A stretch of 64,000 nucleotides of DNA, from assembly GCA_018432235.1 (NCBI GenBank), contig JAHDLO010000020.1:83961-147960 (forward strand), given 5' to 3'. This document shows positions 1 to 8,040 of this stretch, one piece after another; the stretch's first letter is position 1, and each line of letters opens with the position of its first letter. The stretch comes from Clostridiaceae bacterium. GTDB lineage: Bacteria > Bacillota > Clostridia > Peptostreptococcales > Natronincolaceae. The notes below the pieces were generated by a model. It was not told where the DNA came from, did not search any database, and saw only the letters and a list, made by a program, of their open reading frames with translations. Made by a program: the position numbers and the translations under genes.

Positions 1-2
1 TT

Positions 3-431
3 TTATTTGGAGGCTCTCATCAAGGCTCAGCAGTAAATGTACTTACCGACAGAGCTGACATAGGTGCCGTATGTGATACCTGTGTTGCCAACTATATTGA
101 GCCTGCCAGCGGAGAGGTAAATAAAGTAGGTACAGTATATAGAGTAACAGCCAATGCAGCAGAGCCCTTTAACACCTTAGGCGGAGAGGAGTTTGTAGCG
201 ATTTCCGTTACGCCGGTATTAAATGCACCATTTGTTGTCAACACTGCTGTGTTAAGTGAAGAAGATCAAACGGCAATTCTTGAGGCCATGACCTCCGATG
301 CAGTTGCTAACAACCAGAAAATATTTATTCCTAAGGATTCCGAATTTAAAGGATTATTTTCCAAAACAGCAAATGAGCGTTTTGCGAAGGTAGAGGATTC
401 ATGGTTTAATCCCATTAGAGAGCTAAAATAA
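3..431 (+). CDS. PhnD-like ABC transporter substrate-binding protein, C-terminal part
   Basis: The open frame enters from the left edge and ends at TAA 429-431, so only the last 142 residues are visible. The stretch GGSHQGSAVNVLTDRADIGA fits the PhnD/PtxB-type family, where a substrate loop is followed by a 'tests for repeated ligand' segment, and the C-terminal half has the expected length. It directly precedes phnC- and phnE-like genes (42 bp gap), so it should be the extracytoplasmic receptor of that importer. Odd feature: a CDTC pair follows at once (VCDTCVANY), which I do not remember as typical of phosphonate receptors. The ligand is unknown; phosphonate, phosphite, phosphate or another oxyanion are possible. 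Confidence 0.8.
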   Translation, partial: LFGGSHQGSAVNVLTDRADIGAVCDTCVANYIEPASGEVNKVGTVYRVTANAAEPFNTLGGEEFVAISVTPVLNAPFVVNTAVLSEEDQTAILEAMTSDAVANNQKIFIPKDSEFKGLFSKTANERFAKVEDSWFNPIRELK

Positions 432-473
432 CGATAAAATAGACATGAATACAATTAAAAAGGAGAGTTAACT

Positions 474-1238
474 ATGGCTTTACTGCAAATAAGTAGGCTG
501 TCGAAGGAGTACCTTGGGGGAACTAAGGCACTAACTGATGTTAACTTCTCTGTAGCAGAAGGGGAGTTTGTATCCATTATCGGTCCTTCAGGGGCAGGTA
601 AATCAACTCTCCTTCGCTGCATTAACCGTATGGTGGATGCTTCAGAGGGGGAAATCAGCTTCGATAACATCAATGTCAGCAATATCAACAAGAAAAATCT
701 TAGGCTGCTGAGAAGAAGAATCGGCATGATATTTCAGCATTATAATCTTGTCAACAGATTAAGCGTGATTGAGAATGTACTGCATGGCAGACTGGGCTAT
801 AAATCCAGCATTAAAGGGGTCATGGGTGTGTATACTGAGGAAGAAAAGCAAAGAGCATTCGAAATATTGAACAAGCTGGGTCTAAAGGAACAGGCCTATA
901 AAAGATGCGACCAGCTCAGCGGAGGTCAAAAGCAAAGGGTAGGTATTGCTAGGGCTTTAATACAGGACCCGAAGCTGGTGCTTTGCGATGAGCCAATAGC
1001 ATCACTGGACCCCAATGCGTCAAAGATCATCATGGATCATCTTAAAAATATAAATAAGGAAATGGGAATTACCTGCATTTTTAACCTTCATCAGGTGGAT
1101 GTTGCCATGAAGTATTCCGATCGGATCATCGGCATCAATAATGGTCAGATAAAGTATGATGGTCCCCCTGAGGCATTATCAAGGGATATGATTTACAGTA
1201 TCTATGGGACTGAAGCAGGGGAATTGATTACCGATTAG
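474..1238 (+). CDS. phnC: PhnC-like ABC transporter ATP-binding protein
   Basis: A 254-residue ATPase that powers import together with the two permeases that follow. Walker A is GPSGAGKS at residues 37-44, the ABC signature is LSGGQKQRV near residue 148, Walker B is LVLCDEP near 169, and the switch histidine lies in NLHQVD. Length and the overall sequence fit the PhnC branch (EC 7.3.2.2 type). A GGAGAG Shine-Dalgarno at 462-467 sits before the ATG. The gene lies between the receptor and permease genes of one apparent operon. The assignment to the Phn family is firm; the real substrate is not, because no C-P lyase or phosphonatase gene is visible nearby. Confidence 0.9.
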   Translation: MALLQISRLSKEYLGGTKALTDVNFSVAEGEFVSIIGPSGAGKSTLLRCINRMVDASEGEISFDNINVSNINKKNLRLLRRRIGMIFQHYNLVNRLSVIENVLHGRLGYKSSIKGVMGVYTEEEKQRAFEILNKLGLKEQAYKRCDQLSGGQKQRVGIARALIQDPKLVLCDEPIASLDPNASKIIMDHLKNINKEMGITCIFNLHQVDVAMKYSDRIIGINNGQIKYDGPPEALSRDMIYSIYGTEAGELITD

Positions 1239-1304
1239 TACCTTGGCTTAGCTACAGCAGGATTAATCCTAAGGGAAATTTTCATAAAGGAGGTTTAAGC
1301 TTTC

Positions 1305-2102
1305 ATGGTTAAAAATGAAGGACTGGATATATTTGCTGTAAGAAGAAGACAATTTTTTATAGCAGGTCTTATCATTGCAGCTATAACAATAGTATCGACA
1401 GCCATAACCCAATACGACCCCGTAAAGGGTATTACATCTGTTCCGAAGGCGCTTTGGTGGATGTTTAGAAATTTTTATCCCAATGCCAATGCATTCACAA
1501 GATTGCCTAATATCCTTAGTAAACTGCATGAAACCTTTTTTCTAGCAGTGGCCTCTACGACTACAGCTGCAGTGCTGGCATTTTTCTTTGGATTGATGGG
1601 TTCAAAAACCACAAAGGTTAATGATGCTATGTGTAAGATTAGTCGTCTGGTGGCTTCTGTATTCAGGAACATTCCGGATGCAGTATGGGCAATGATTTTT
1701 CTGTTTTCCTTTGGACAAAATGTTTTAACGGGTTTCTTTGCATTATTCTTTGTTACCTTCGGCGTATTGGCAAGGGCCTTTATCGAGACCATAGATGAAG
1801 CCAGCCATGCCTCTGTTGAGGCCCTACAGGCAACGGGAGCCAGCTATTTTCAAATCGTATTTCAAGCCGTCATTCCCTCCAGTATTCCACAGGTGATAAG
1901 CTGGATTTTATATATGATTGAGACCAATATAAGAGGTGCAACGCTAATAGGGATTCTGACAGGGACAGGCATAGGTCATCTGTTTTTGCTTTACTATAGA
2001 AGCTTAAATTACAATACCGCCAGCCTAGTGGTGATTGCTATCATAATAACCGTTTTTGTAATAGAATTTATATCCAATTACGTAAGGAGGTTAATTTTAT
2101 AA
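1305..2102 (+). CDS. phnE: PhnE-like ABC permease, first subunit
   Basis: A 265-residue inner-membrane permease with about six hydrophobic segments. The EAA-type loop that contacts the ATPase is visible as EALQATGASYFQIVFQAVIP near residue 165. It begins after AAAGGAGG at 1288-1295. Its TAA overlaps the ATG of the second permease (2100-2104, TAATG), which suggests translational coupling and a heterodimeric permease. PhnE-type systems often have one or two such subunits. Substrate undetermined. Confidence 0.88.
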   Translation: MVKNEGLDIFAVRRRQFFIAGLIIAAITIVSTAITQYDPVKGITSVPKALWWMFRNFYPNANAFTRLPNILSKLHETFFLAVASTTTAAVLAFFFGLMGSKTTKVNDAMCKISRLVASVFRNIPDAVWAMIFLFSFGQNVLTGFFALFFVTFGVLARAFIETIDEASHASVEALQATGASYFQIVFQAVIPSSIPQVISWILYMIETNIRGATLIGILTGTGIGHLFLLYYRSLNYNTASLVVIAIIITVFVIEFISNYVRRLIL

Positions 2103-2968
2103 TGGAAAGCTCCTCTACTATTAGTTTAAATACCTTAAAGAAGAAGGATGATGCAATAAAGTATAGCGGTAAAAAAATCAGAATCGCAGCCGTTGGTGGG
2201 TCTCAAACTGCTATTAATATGACATTGTTTGTTTTAGTGGCAGCGACTGTCTATGGTTTTTTGACCTTCGATTATAAAAGCATGGATTTTTTAAGAGCAG
2301 TTAGTCTAACCCTAGGCAACATAAAAACAATGTTTATTGAGGCTAGGTTATCACATATCACTTTGGTGGAGGCCTTTAAGGAGCTATCTATTACACTGGG
2401 GCTCTCTATTCTGACAACAATAATTGCAGCAGCGATAGCACTTATTTTGGGGCTTCTGTCGGCAAGAAATCTTTCAAATCCAAAGATAGGCAATGTAATC
2501 AAGGCAGTGGTGGCCTTTATCAGAGCTGTACCAACTGTATTGTGGATTTTGATATTTGCCGTATCGGCAGGTCTTGGCAGTGTGGCAGCCATCATAGGTT
2601 TATCCTTTCATGCCATAGGCTATTTGGTTAAGGCATATTCAGAGACCTTCGAGGAAATAGACTACGGCGTTATTGAAGCCCTTAAGGCCTCCGGTGCCAG
2701 CTGGTGGCAAATTGTATTTCAGGCAGTCATACCCTCATCAGCTTCCTATTTAATGGCCTGGACCTTTATGCGGTTTGAGATTAACTTTATGGTGGCTGTA
2801 GCAATGGGGGCGGCAGCGGGAGCAGGCGGCATCGGCTTTGATTTATTCATGGCAGGGGGCTTCTACTTCGACGTCAGAGAGGTAGGCTTTATCACCTACA
2901 TGATTCTAGGCGTGGCCCTTGTATTGGAGGTCATATCTACCAATATTAAAAACAAGCTGCTGTACTAG
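2102..2968 (+). CDS. phnE: PhnE-like ABC permease, second subunit
   Basis: A 288-residue paralogue of the preceding permease with a longer, charged N-terminus (residues 1-35) before the first membrane segment. The EAA loop EALKASGASWWQIVFQAVIP lies near residue 200 and matches that of the first permease closely, so both should dock to the same ATPase dimer. The start overlaps the upstream stop codon. The 58 bp that follow hold no clear terminator, so transcription probably continues into the selenoprotein gene. Confidence 0.88.
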   Translation: MESSSTISLNTLKKKDDAIKYSGKKIRIAAVGGSQTAINMTLFVLVAATVYGFLTFDYKSMDFLRAVSLTLGNIKTMFIEARLSHITLVEAFKELSITLGLSILTTIIAAAIALILGLLSARNLSNPKIGNVIKAVVAFIRAVPTVLWILIFAVSAGLGSVAAIIGLSFHAIGYLVKAYSETFEEIDYGVIEALKASGASWWQIVFQAVIPSSASYLMAWTFMRFEINFMVAVAMGAAAGAGGIGFDLFMAGGFYFDVREVGFITYMILGVALVLEVISTNIKNKLLY

Positions 2969-3026
2969 CACCTTGACTAACTTAACTATGATATTAGTCA
3001 GCAGTGAAGCTTAGGGGGTAATTAAA

Positions 3027-3311
3027 ATGCAGCTAAGGCTTACCGAGGAAGCTAAGAAATATTTAAATAAAAGGGGCAGGGAGTTTACCATAAATACAAA
3101 GCTTGTGGGGGGCGGCTGATGCATTGAAGCCGTAACGGCCCTTGAGGCTGGAAGACCCGTAACAGTAGAGGACTATAGTCTATTCATCTGCGATGGCCTC
3201 AGCCTTTATATTTTCAAAGGCTTAGAGGCTGAGGAAGAGATCGTAATAGCCCTAAAGGGCCTTTTGGGGCTAAAGACAATCAAAATTACCGGACTAAAAG
3301 GGGCATGCTAA
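3027..3311 (+). CDS. Small selenoprotein with Sec-Cys motif (UGA at codon 31)
   Basis: The ATG at 3027 follows TTAGGGGG (3011-3018). The frame has a single TGA at 3117-3119 and otherwise runs to TAA 3309-3311, giving 94 residues. The UGA codon is directly followed by TGC, so the product would read VGGGUCIEAV, with U at residue 31 and Cys at 32. The protein-like composition continues after the TGA (ITGLKGAC at the C-terminus) and the stop is one base before the next gene, so this is not a decayed gene. I recall small clostridial proteins with a Cys-Cys or Sec-Cys pair (a 'CC/Se motif' family); function unknown. Self-complementary pieces around and after the UGA (CGGCT 3113-3117 with AGCCG 3128-3132; ACGG 3135-3138 with CCGT 3157-3160) could belong to a bacterial SECIS, but this needs folding. 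A redox role is inferred. Confidence 0.8.
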
Positions 3312-3312
3312 A

Positions 3313-4473
3313 TTGAAGAAGCGTATTGTAGTTTTAATGATATTTATAATAATACTGTCCACCACCATCATTTCCTACGCAGCAGAGGAGCCTGTTTACT
3401 ATCTATGGAGCAAGGGCTGTAGCGTATGTGGCAGCACAGGCTCCTTCTTACAGGAGCTGGAGAGAGAATTCGGTGTGACGGTCATTGCCTATGAGATCAA
3501 TGAGGACAAGGCATTATTCAATAGTAAACTGGGGGAGCATAATTTAAAAACTGTGGCCCTGCCGGTATTCATTTATAAGGACAAGGTCTGGAGTGGCTTT
3601 AATCCACAATTTGAAGCAGAGATAAAGTCGTATATATCTAACAACAAGGTAGAAACCGAAGCAGGCCTGCAATTCTATGCCTTCAATTTCAAAGAAGGAG
3701 CACTATTACTGCCCACAATTATTATAGGCTCAATAGATGGCCTGAACCCCTGCTCCATATGGGCCCTTATGACTTTAATCAGCTTGGTAATCAGCTTGGG
3801 ATCAAGGAAGAGGATGCTGCTGGTTGGAGGCTGCTATATTGCAGTTATAGCCCTTGTATATGGTCTCTATATTGTGGGCGTGTTTGGCATTACAGCTTCC
3901 ATTTTAGATATTCTGTGGCTTAGGCTGTTGGTTTTTCTTCTTACTATAGGCTTTGCGCTACTGACCATAAAGGATTTCTTTACAAATAGGGGGATTTCCC
4001 TAGGCATTTCAACAGGAAATAAGGAACGGTTTATGCATAAGCTGGAGAAGGGTCTGCTGAAGGAGCTAAGTCCCATAAGACTTGTGGCTGCCACTATAGC
4101 CATTGCATTGTTTGCCTCCTTGATAGAGCTGCCATGTACCGCTGGTTTCCCGATTATTTGGAATGGCATACTGGCTCAACAGGGAGTAGGAAAAGGTCAA
4201 TATTTTATGCTTTTGGCCCTGTATCTTCTTATGTATGTGATGATAGAGCTGGTGATTGTAGCCATCGCTGCCATATCCCTCAAAAAGGCTCAAATGAATT
4301 TTAAGATAGCCATGGGAATTAAGCTGGTATCTGGCAGCTTGATGCTTTTCTTAGGGGTATTACTGCTAATGGGGTCCCAATATATCAATAACATGGGATT
4401 AATAACCATAGGCTCTGCTGTAGTTATATTGCTATCTGTTGCTTTTGCCTATATATATACCTTTAAGTATTAG
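3313..4473 (+). CDS. Thioredoxin-like/CcdA-like membrane thiol carrier
   Basis: A 386-residue protein starting at TTG 3313, one base after the selenoprotein stop. Residues 1-24 look like a signal peptide (ends SYAA), residues 27-110 form a thioredoxin/glutaredoxin-like domain with CSVC at 36-39 and a cis-Pro-like LPVF at 83-86, and residues 130-386 carry about six membrane segments. The membrane part has the paired cysteines expected of CcdA/DsbD-type electron carriers: LNPC with C147 and ELPCTAGFP with C275. It should pass electrons across the membrane to or from an extracytoplasmic thiol domain. Directly following a Sec-Cys protein, a joint redox role is plausible but inferred. A strong terminator ends the unit. 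Confidence 0.8.
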   Translation: MKKRIVVLMIFIIILSTTIISYAAEEPVYYLWSKGCSVCGSTGSFLQELEREFGVTVIAYEINEDKALFNSKLGEHNLKTVALPVFIYKDKVWSGFNPQFEAEIKSYISNNKVETEAGLQFYAFNFKEGALLLPTIIIGSIDGLNPCSIWALMTLISLVISLGSRKRMLLVGGCYIAVIALVYGLYIVGVFGITASILDILWLRLLVFLLTIGFALLTIKDFFTNRGISLGISTGNKERFMHKLEKGLLKELSPIRLVAATIAIALFASLIELPCTAGFPIIWNGILAQQGVGKGQYFMLLALYLLMYVMIELVIVAIAAISLKKAQMNFKIAMGIKLVSGSLMLFLGVLLLMGSQYINNMGLITIGSAVVILLSVAFAYIYTFKY

Positions 4474-4502
4474 CCATTATACCTTCTATTGTGATAACCC
4501 TT

Positions 4503-4548
4503 AAAAACTCAGGTCATCAAGGCGCCACCCTTGATGACCTGAGTTTTT
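4503..4548 (+). terminator. Strong hairpin terminator of the importer-selenoprotein operon
   Basis: Perfect 20-bp inverted repeat (4503-4522 with 4529-4548) with a 6-nt loop; the outer pairs are AAAAA/TTTTT, so the hairpin ends in a U-tract and may work in both directions. Confidence 0.9.
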
Positions 4549-4827
4549 GTACTTCAATAAGCAGTCGATATAGATGGGCGGTAGGTATATAAGGTTAAGT
4601 TTAGTGACTGGAATCCTATGGCTAATCCATTGAATTTAAAATATTATATGATCTGTACATAGCAAGAGATATTCCGTTTGTCATTGTTATATGCAGTTTC
4701 CTCAAATCTTAAAGAAATATTAATAAATTCTTCAAGACTTTCCTATGTTCTTTTTTTTATAAATATCTTAAACTAGAGCTATCCTATATAATATAAGAAG
4801 AAATAAATGATTTTGAGGAGGAAGCAA
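4549..4827 (+). promoter_or_regulatory. Upstream region of the ddl-murF-vanRS operon
   Basis: This gap contains a -10 TATAAT at 4787-4792 with only a weak -35 (around 4764-4769), which suggests an activated promoter. Upstream lies a direct repeat, TCTTAAAG (4707-4714) and TCTTCAAG (4729-4736), 22 nt apart start to start, that is two helical turns; this spacing suits a dimeric OmpR-family regulator such as the VanR-like protein encoded in the operon. The left part (4580-4704) belongs to a degenerate repeat also found at 42172-42322. The binding site is inference. Confidence 0.45.
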
Positions 4828-5904
4828 ATGAAGAAAAATATTTATGTACTATATGGTGGTAAATCCGTAGAGCATGAGGTTTCTTTTAAGACAGCCGCCT
4901 TTATGATGAATGCCATGGACAAGGAAAAATACAATATATATCCGGTGTATATCAGCAAGGAAGGCATATGGTCCCCCTTAGACAAAATTGAGAAGGAAAT
5001 TGCTGATGTAGATGCACTAAAAACAGAGGCTACGGGGACGATTGCTGCTTCAATGGCTAAATTTATGACAGAGGTATTGAAGCCCAATGAGGAGAATATC
5101 ATTTTACCGGCTTTACACGGGTCGAATGGAGAGGATGGCACCATACAGGGATTTTTAGAGCTGTTGGATATTCCCTATGTAGGCAATGGTGTGCTGGGCT
5201 CTGCTTTGGGCATCGACAAGGCAGTAATGAAGGACTTATTTGCCAGAGGGGGCATTCCACAGGGAGACTATCGGGTATTAAGAGGGGCAGATTATATCGG
5301 TAACGAGTCGGAAGAAATTGAAGGCATAGAGGCGGCCATCGGCTACCCCTGCTATGTTAAGCCAGCCTCCCTGGGTTCCAGTGTCGGCATTAGTAGATGC
5401 GAAAATCGTCAGGCGCTTAAAACAGCCATTACAGAGGCCTTAAAATACGACAGAAAGCTTGTCATCGAAAAGGAAATCATCAGTAGAGAAATGCAGATCG
5501 CCGTTGTAGGCAATGATAAGCCCAAAGCCTCGGTTGTAGGAGAGTTTATTCAAGAGAGAAGCTTCATGGACTACAACGCAAAATATTTAGACGGAAAGCT
5601 GGTGGCAGTTATCCCTGCCAGAATAAGCGAAGAAACCAGTAGACAAATGAGGGAAACGGCAGAGAAGGCAGCAATCCTCTTAAACTGTGCTGGATTGGTA
5701 AGGGTAGACTTCTTCGTGACAGAGGAGAAATTTTATGTCAATGAGGTAAACACAATGCCAGGCTTTACTAAGCTAAGCATGTTCCCTGCACTATGGGAAA
5801 AAACCGACGGGACATCAAATCAAAGGCTGATGGATAAATTTATAGCACTGGCCATTGAAAGACATCAGCAAAAGCATGCCCTTGTAGACCGGAGGGAGGC
5901 ATAA
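4828..5904 (+). CDS. ddl: D-alanine--D-alanine (or D-Ala-D-X) ligase
   Basis: ATP-grasp ligase of 358 residues that joins two D-amino acids for peptidoglycan stem peptides. The start at 4828 is chosen because GAGGAGG (4815-4821) precedes it; an upstream ATG at 4807 has no such site. Visible motifs: GGKSVEHEVS near the N-terminus, HGSNGEDG near residue 105, SLGSSVGIS near 183, and VNEVNTMPGFT with the metal-binding Glu/Asn. The omega-loop stretch DYNAKY keeps the Tyr typical of D-Ala-D-Ala ligases, not the change seen in D-Ala-D-Lac enzymes of VanA/B type. A D-Ala-D-Ser activity cannot be excluded. Overlaps murF by one base (TAATG). Confidence 0.88.
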   Translation: MKKNIYVLYGGKSVEHEVSFKTAAFMMNAMDKEKYNIYPVYISKEGIWSPLDKIEKEIADVDALKTEATGTIAASMAKFMTEVLKPNEENIILPALHGSNGEDGTIQGFLELLDIPYVGNGVLGSALGIDKAVMKDLFARGGIPQGDYRVLRGADYIGNESEEIEGIEAAIGYPCYVKPASLGSSVGISRCENRQALKTAITEALKYDRKLVIEKEIISREMQIAVVGNDKPKASVVGEFIQERSFMDYNAKYLDGKLVAVIPARISEETSRQMRETAEKAAILLNCAGLVRVDFFVTEEKFYVNEVNTMPGFTKLSMFPALWEKTDGTSNQRLMDKFIALAIERHQQKHALVDRREA

Positions 5905-7307
5905 TGATCAACAGAAGCTTAATTGAAATAGAAAAAATGACTGGGGGACATGGTCTTAAGCAGCAGCAGAGCAAAATCATCCAGGGGGTGTCTATAGATA
6001 CCAGAAGCATAAAGGCAGGACAGCTATATGTTCCGATAAAGGGAGAACGTTTTGACGGCCACGATTTTATTCAAAAGGCGATAGCGGCAGGGGCTTCGGC
6101 AGCCCTCTGGCATGAAAATCGACCTTTGCCGGAGGTGGATATTCCTTTGATTTTAGTAGAGGATACAGTGACGGCTTTACAAAGACTAGCAAGGGAATAC
6201 CGGCTTCAATTGAAGCTTAAGGTGGTTGGTATCACCGGTAGCAATGGGAAAACCTCCACAAAGGATATATTGGCCGGGATTCTTACAACCCGATATAGAA
6301 CTAAAAAGACCTTCGGCAATTTAAATAATCACTTAGGTGTACCGCTGACGCTGCTGGAGCTGGAGGAAGACACGGAAATGGCGGTAGTGGAAATGGGCAT
6401 TTCAGATCCTGGTGAGATGGCGGTTTTAACATCAATTGCTTTACCGGATGCCGCAATAATTACCAATATCGGTGAAGCTCATTTAACCACCATGGGGACA
6501 AAGGAAAACATATACAACGAAAAGCTTAAAATTGTTGAGGGCTTAAGGCCAGAGGGAATATTCGTGTACAATGGCGACGACGACACCCTGGGGGAAAAGG
6601 TTGAGGCCTTAGCGCTTCCTCACAGAGTTGAGACATTTGGTCAAAAGCCTCATAACAGCTATCGACCTACCTTGAAGGCCCTTAAGGAGAATGGTAGTCT
6701 ATTTGTTTTAGAGGGAAAAGCAGAGAAGCCTATGCTATTGCCGATGCTGGGAAGGCATCAGATATATAATGCTGCTGCTGCCATAGCAGTCGCAAGATTT
6801 TTTGGTCTAAGCTACGAGGATATACGGACAGGTTTATTAGGTATTGACCCTACTGGTATGAGGAATGAGCTGATTAAAGGTAAGGGCTTTACCATCTTGA
6901 ATGATGCCTATAAGTCCAATCCCTCTAGCCTAAGGGCGGCTCTAGATACCCTTTATGGCTTGGAGGGCTATAGTCAAAAAATCGCTGTTTTGGGAAATAT
7001 GGAGGGCATTGGTGACGATGAGGTAGAGTTTCATAGGGAAATTGGCAGGGAGATTGATCCTAACGAGATAGACTATCTCTTTACCATAGGCCCACTGGCA
7101 AAGTCCCTTGCAGAGACAGCAGCACCAAGGTTTCCAAAGGATAGGGTGCGTTTTTTTACCAACAGAGAGGATATGCTTAAGGCTATTCAGCAGGTTTTAT
7201 CAGAGCATGCTATTATATTAGTAAAGGCGTCAAGGGGGCTTCAGCTGGAGCTGGTTATAGAGGCACTGCTGCAGCAGGAGGATAAGGCACCGACGGCCAT
7301 AATGTAA
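5904..7307 (+). CDS. murF: UDP-MurNAc-tripeptide--D-alanyl-D-alanine ligase
   Basis: A 467-residue Mur ligase that adds the D-Ala-D-Ala dipeptide to UDP-MurNAc-tripeptide. The ATP loop GITGSNGKTSTKD is at 109-121, an NLNNHLGVPLTLL segment follows, the central-domain VVEMGIS motif is near residue 160, and the C-terminal domain contains NDAYKSNPSS near 337. It is translationally coupled to ddl, so the dipeptide maker and the dipeptide user are produced together. Placement before vanR/vanS-like genes suggests stress- or antibiotic-linked control, although no vanX, vanH or vanT gene is present. Confidence 0.93.
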   Translation: MINRSLIEIEKMTGGHGLKQQQSKIIQGVSIDTRSIKAGQLYVPIKGERFDGHDFIQKAIAAGASAALWHENRPLPEVDIPLILVEDTVTALQRLAREYRLQLKLKVVGITGSNGKTSTKDILAGILTTRYRTKKTFGNLNNHLGVPLTLLELEEDTEMAVVEMGISDPGEMAVLTSIALPDAAIITNIGEAHLTTMGTKENIYNEKLKIVEGLRPEGIFVYNGDDDTLGEKVEALALPHRVETFGQKPHNSYRPTLKALKENGSLFVLEGKAEKPMLLPMLGRHQIYNAAAAIAVARFFGLSYEDIRTGLLGIDPTGMRNELIKGKGFTILNDAYKSNPSSLRAALDTLYGLEGYSQKIAVLGNMEGIGDDEVEFHREIGREIDPNEIDYLFTIGPLAKSLAETAAPRFPKDRVRFFTNREDMLKAIQQVLSEHAIILVKASRGLQLELVIEALLQQEDKAPTAIM

Positions 7308-7332
7308 AAAATAGAAGAGGGATGTTGAGGGC

Positions 7333-8040
7333 ATGGAGAAGCAAAGGATTTTGGTTGTAGAGGACGAGAAGGAAATTGCAGATTTAATGGAGATCTATCT
7401 TATCAATGAGGGCTATGAGGTGGAGAAGGCCAATAATGGATTGGCTGCTCTGACACTGCTAGAGGCAGGCTTGTTTCACCTGGTTATTTTAGATATCATG
7501 ATGCCGGGCATAGATGGCCTGGAGACCTGTAGGCGCATTAGGCAGGAAAAGAATATACCCATTCTTATGGTAAGCGCAAAATCCGAAGACATAGATAAAA
7601 TCATGGGCCTCACCACCGGAGCCGACGATTATCTAACAAAGCCCTTCAATCCCCTAGAGCTAATCGCTAGGGTAAAGTCACAGCTGAGGCGGTATATACA
7701 GCTGAATCCCCAGGGAAATGGGGCAAAGAATGAGGATGATATCAACATCGAAGGATTAAATATCAATAAAGTTACCCACCGGGTGCTTTTGTTTAACAGA
7801 GAAATCAGTTTGACTCCGATAGAATTTGAAATACTATTATTGCTGGCGGGTAACCCCGGCAGGGTGTTTACTGTGGATGAAATATTTGAAAGGGTTTGGC
7901 AGGAGGACTATTTAGAATCGGACAATACCGTAAGGGTGCATATACGAAAAATTCGAGAGAAAATGGAGATTGATTCTAAACGGCCCTTCTATATCAAAAC
8001 AGTATGGGGGGTTGGCTATAAATTTGAAAGCAAGGACTAG
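7333..8040 (+). CDS. VanR-like OmpR-family response regulator
   Basis: 235 residues: receiver domain (1-120) with acidic pocket E10-D11, phospho-acceptor D54 in LDIMMPG and LTKPF lysine near 103, and an OmpR-type winged helix (about 140-232) with the VRVHIRKIREKM recognition segment. The order ddl-murF-regulator-kinase and the sequence style resemble VanR. It probably controls the operon it lies in through the direct repeat at 4707-4736 (inference). Its 3' end overlaps the start of the kinase gene. Confidence 0.88.
   Translation: MEKQRILVVEDEKEIADLMEIYLINEGYEVEKANNGLAALTLLEAGLFHLVILDIMMPGIDGLETCRRIRQEKNIPILMVSAKSEDIDKIMGLTTGADDYLTKPFNPLELIARVKSQLRRYIQLNPQGNGAKNEDDINIEGLNINKVTHRVLLFNREISLTPIEFEILLLLAGNPGRVFTVDEIFERVWQEDYLESDNTVRVHIRKIREKMEIDSKRPFYIKTVWGVGYKFESKD

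Noticed and set aside
3027..3311. Reading the selenoprotein region as a nonsense-mutated pseudogene
   Set aside because: The frame is open for 63 codons after the TGA, fits tightly with the next gene, and the Sec-Cys context is typical of a redox selenoprotein.
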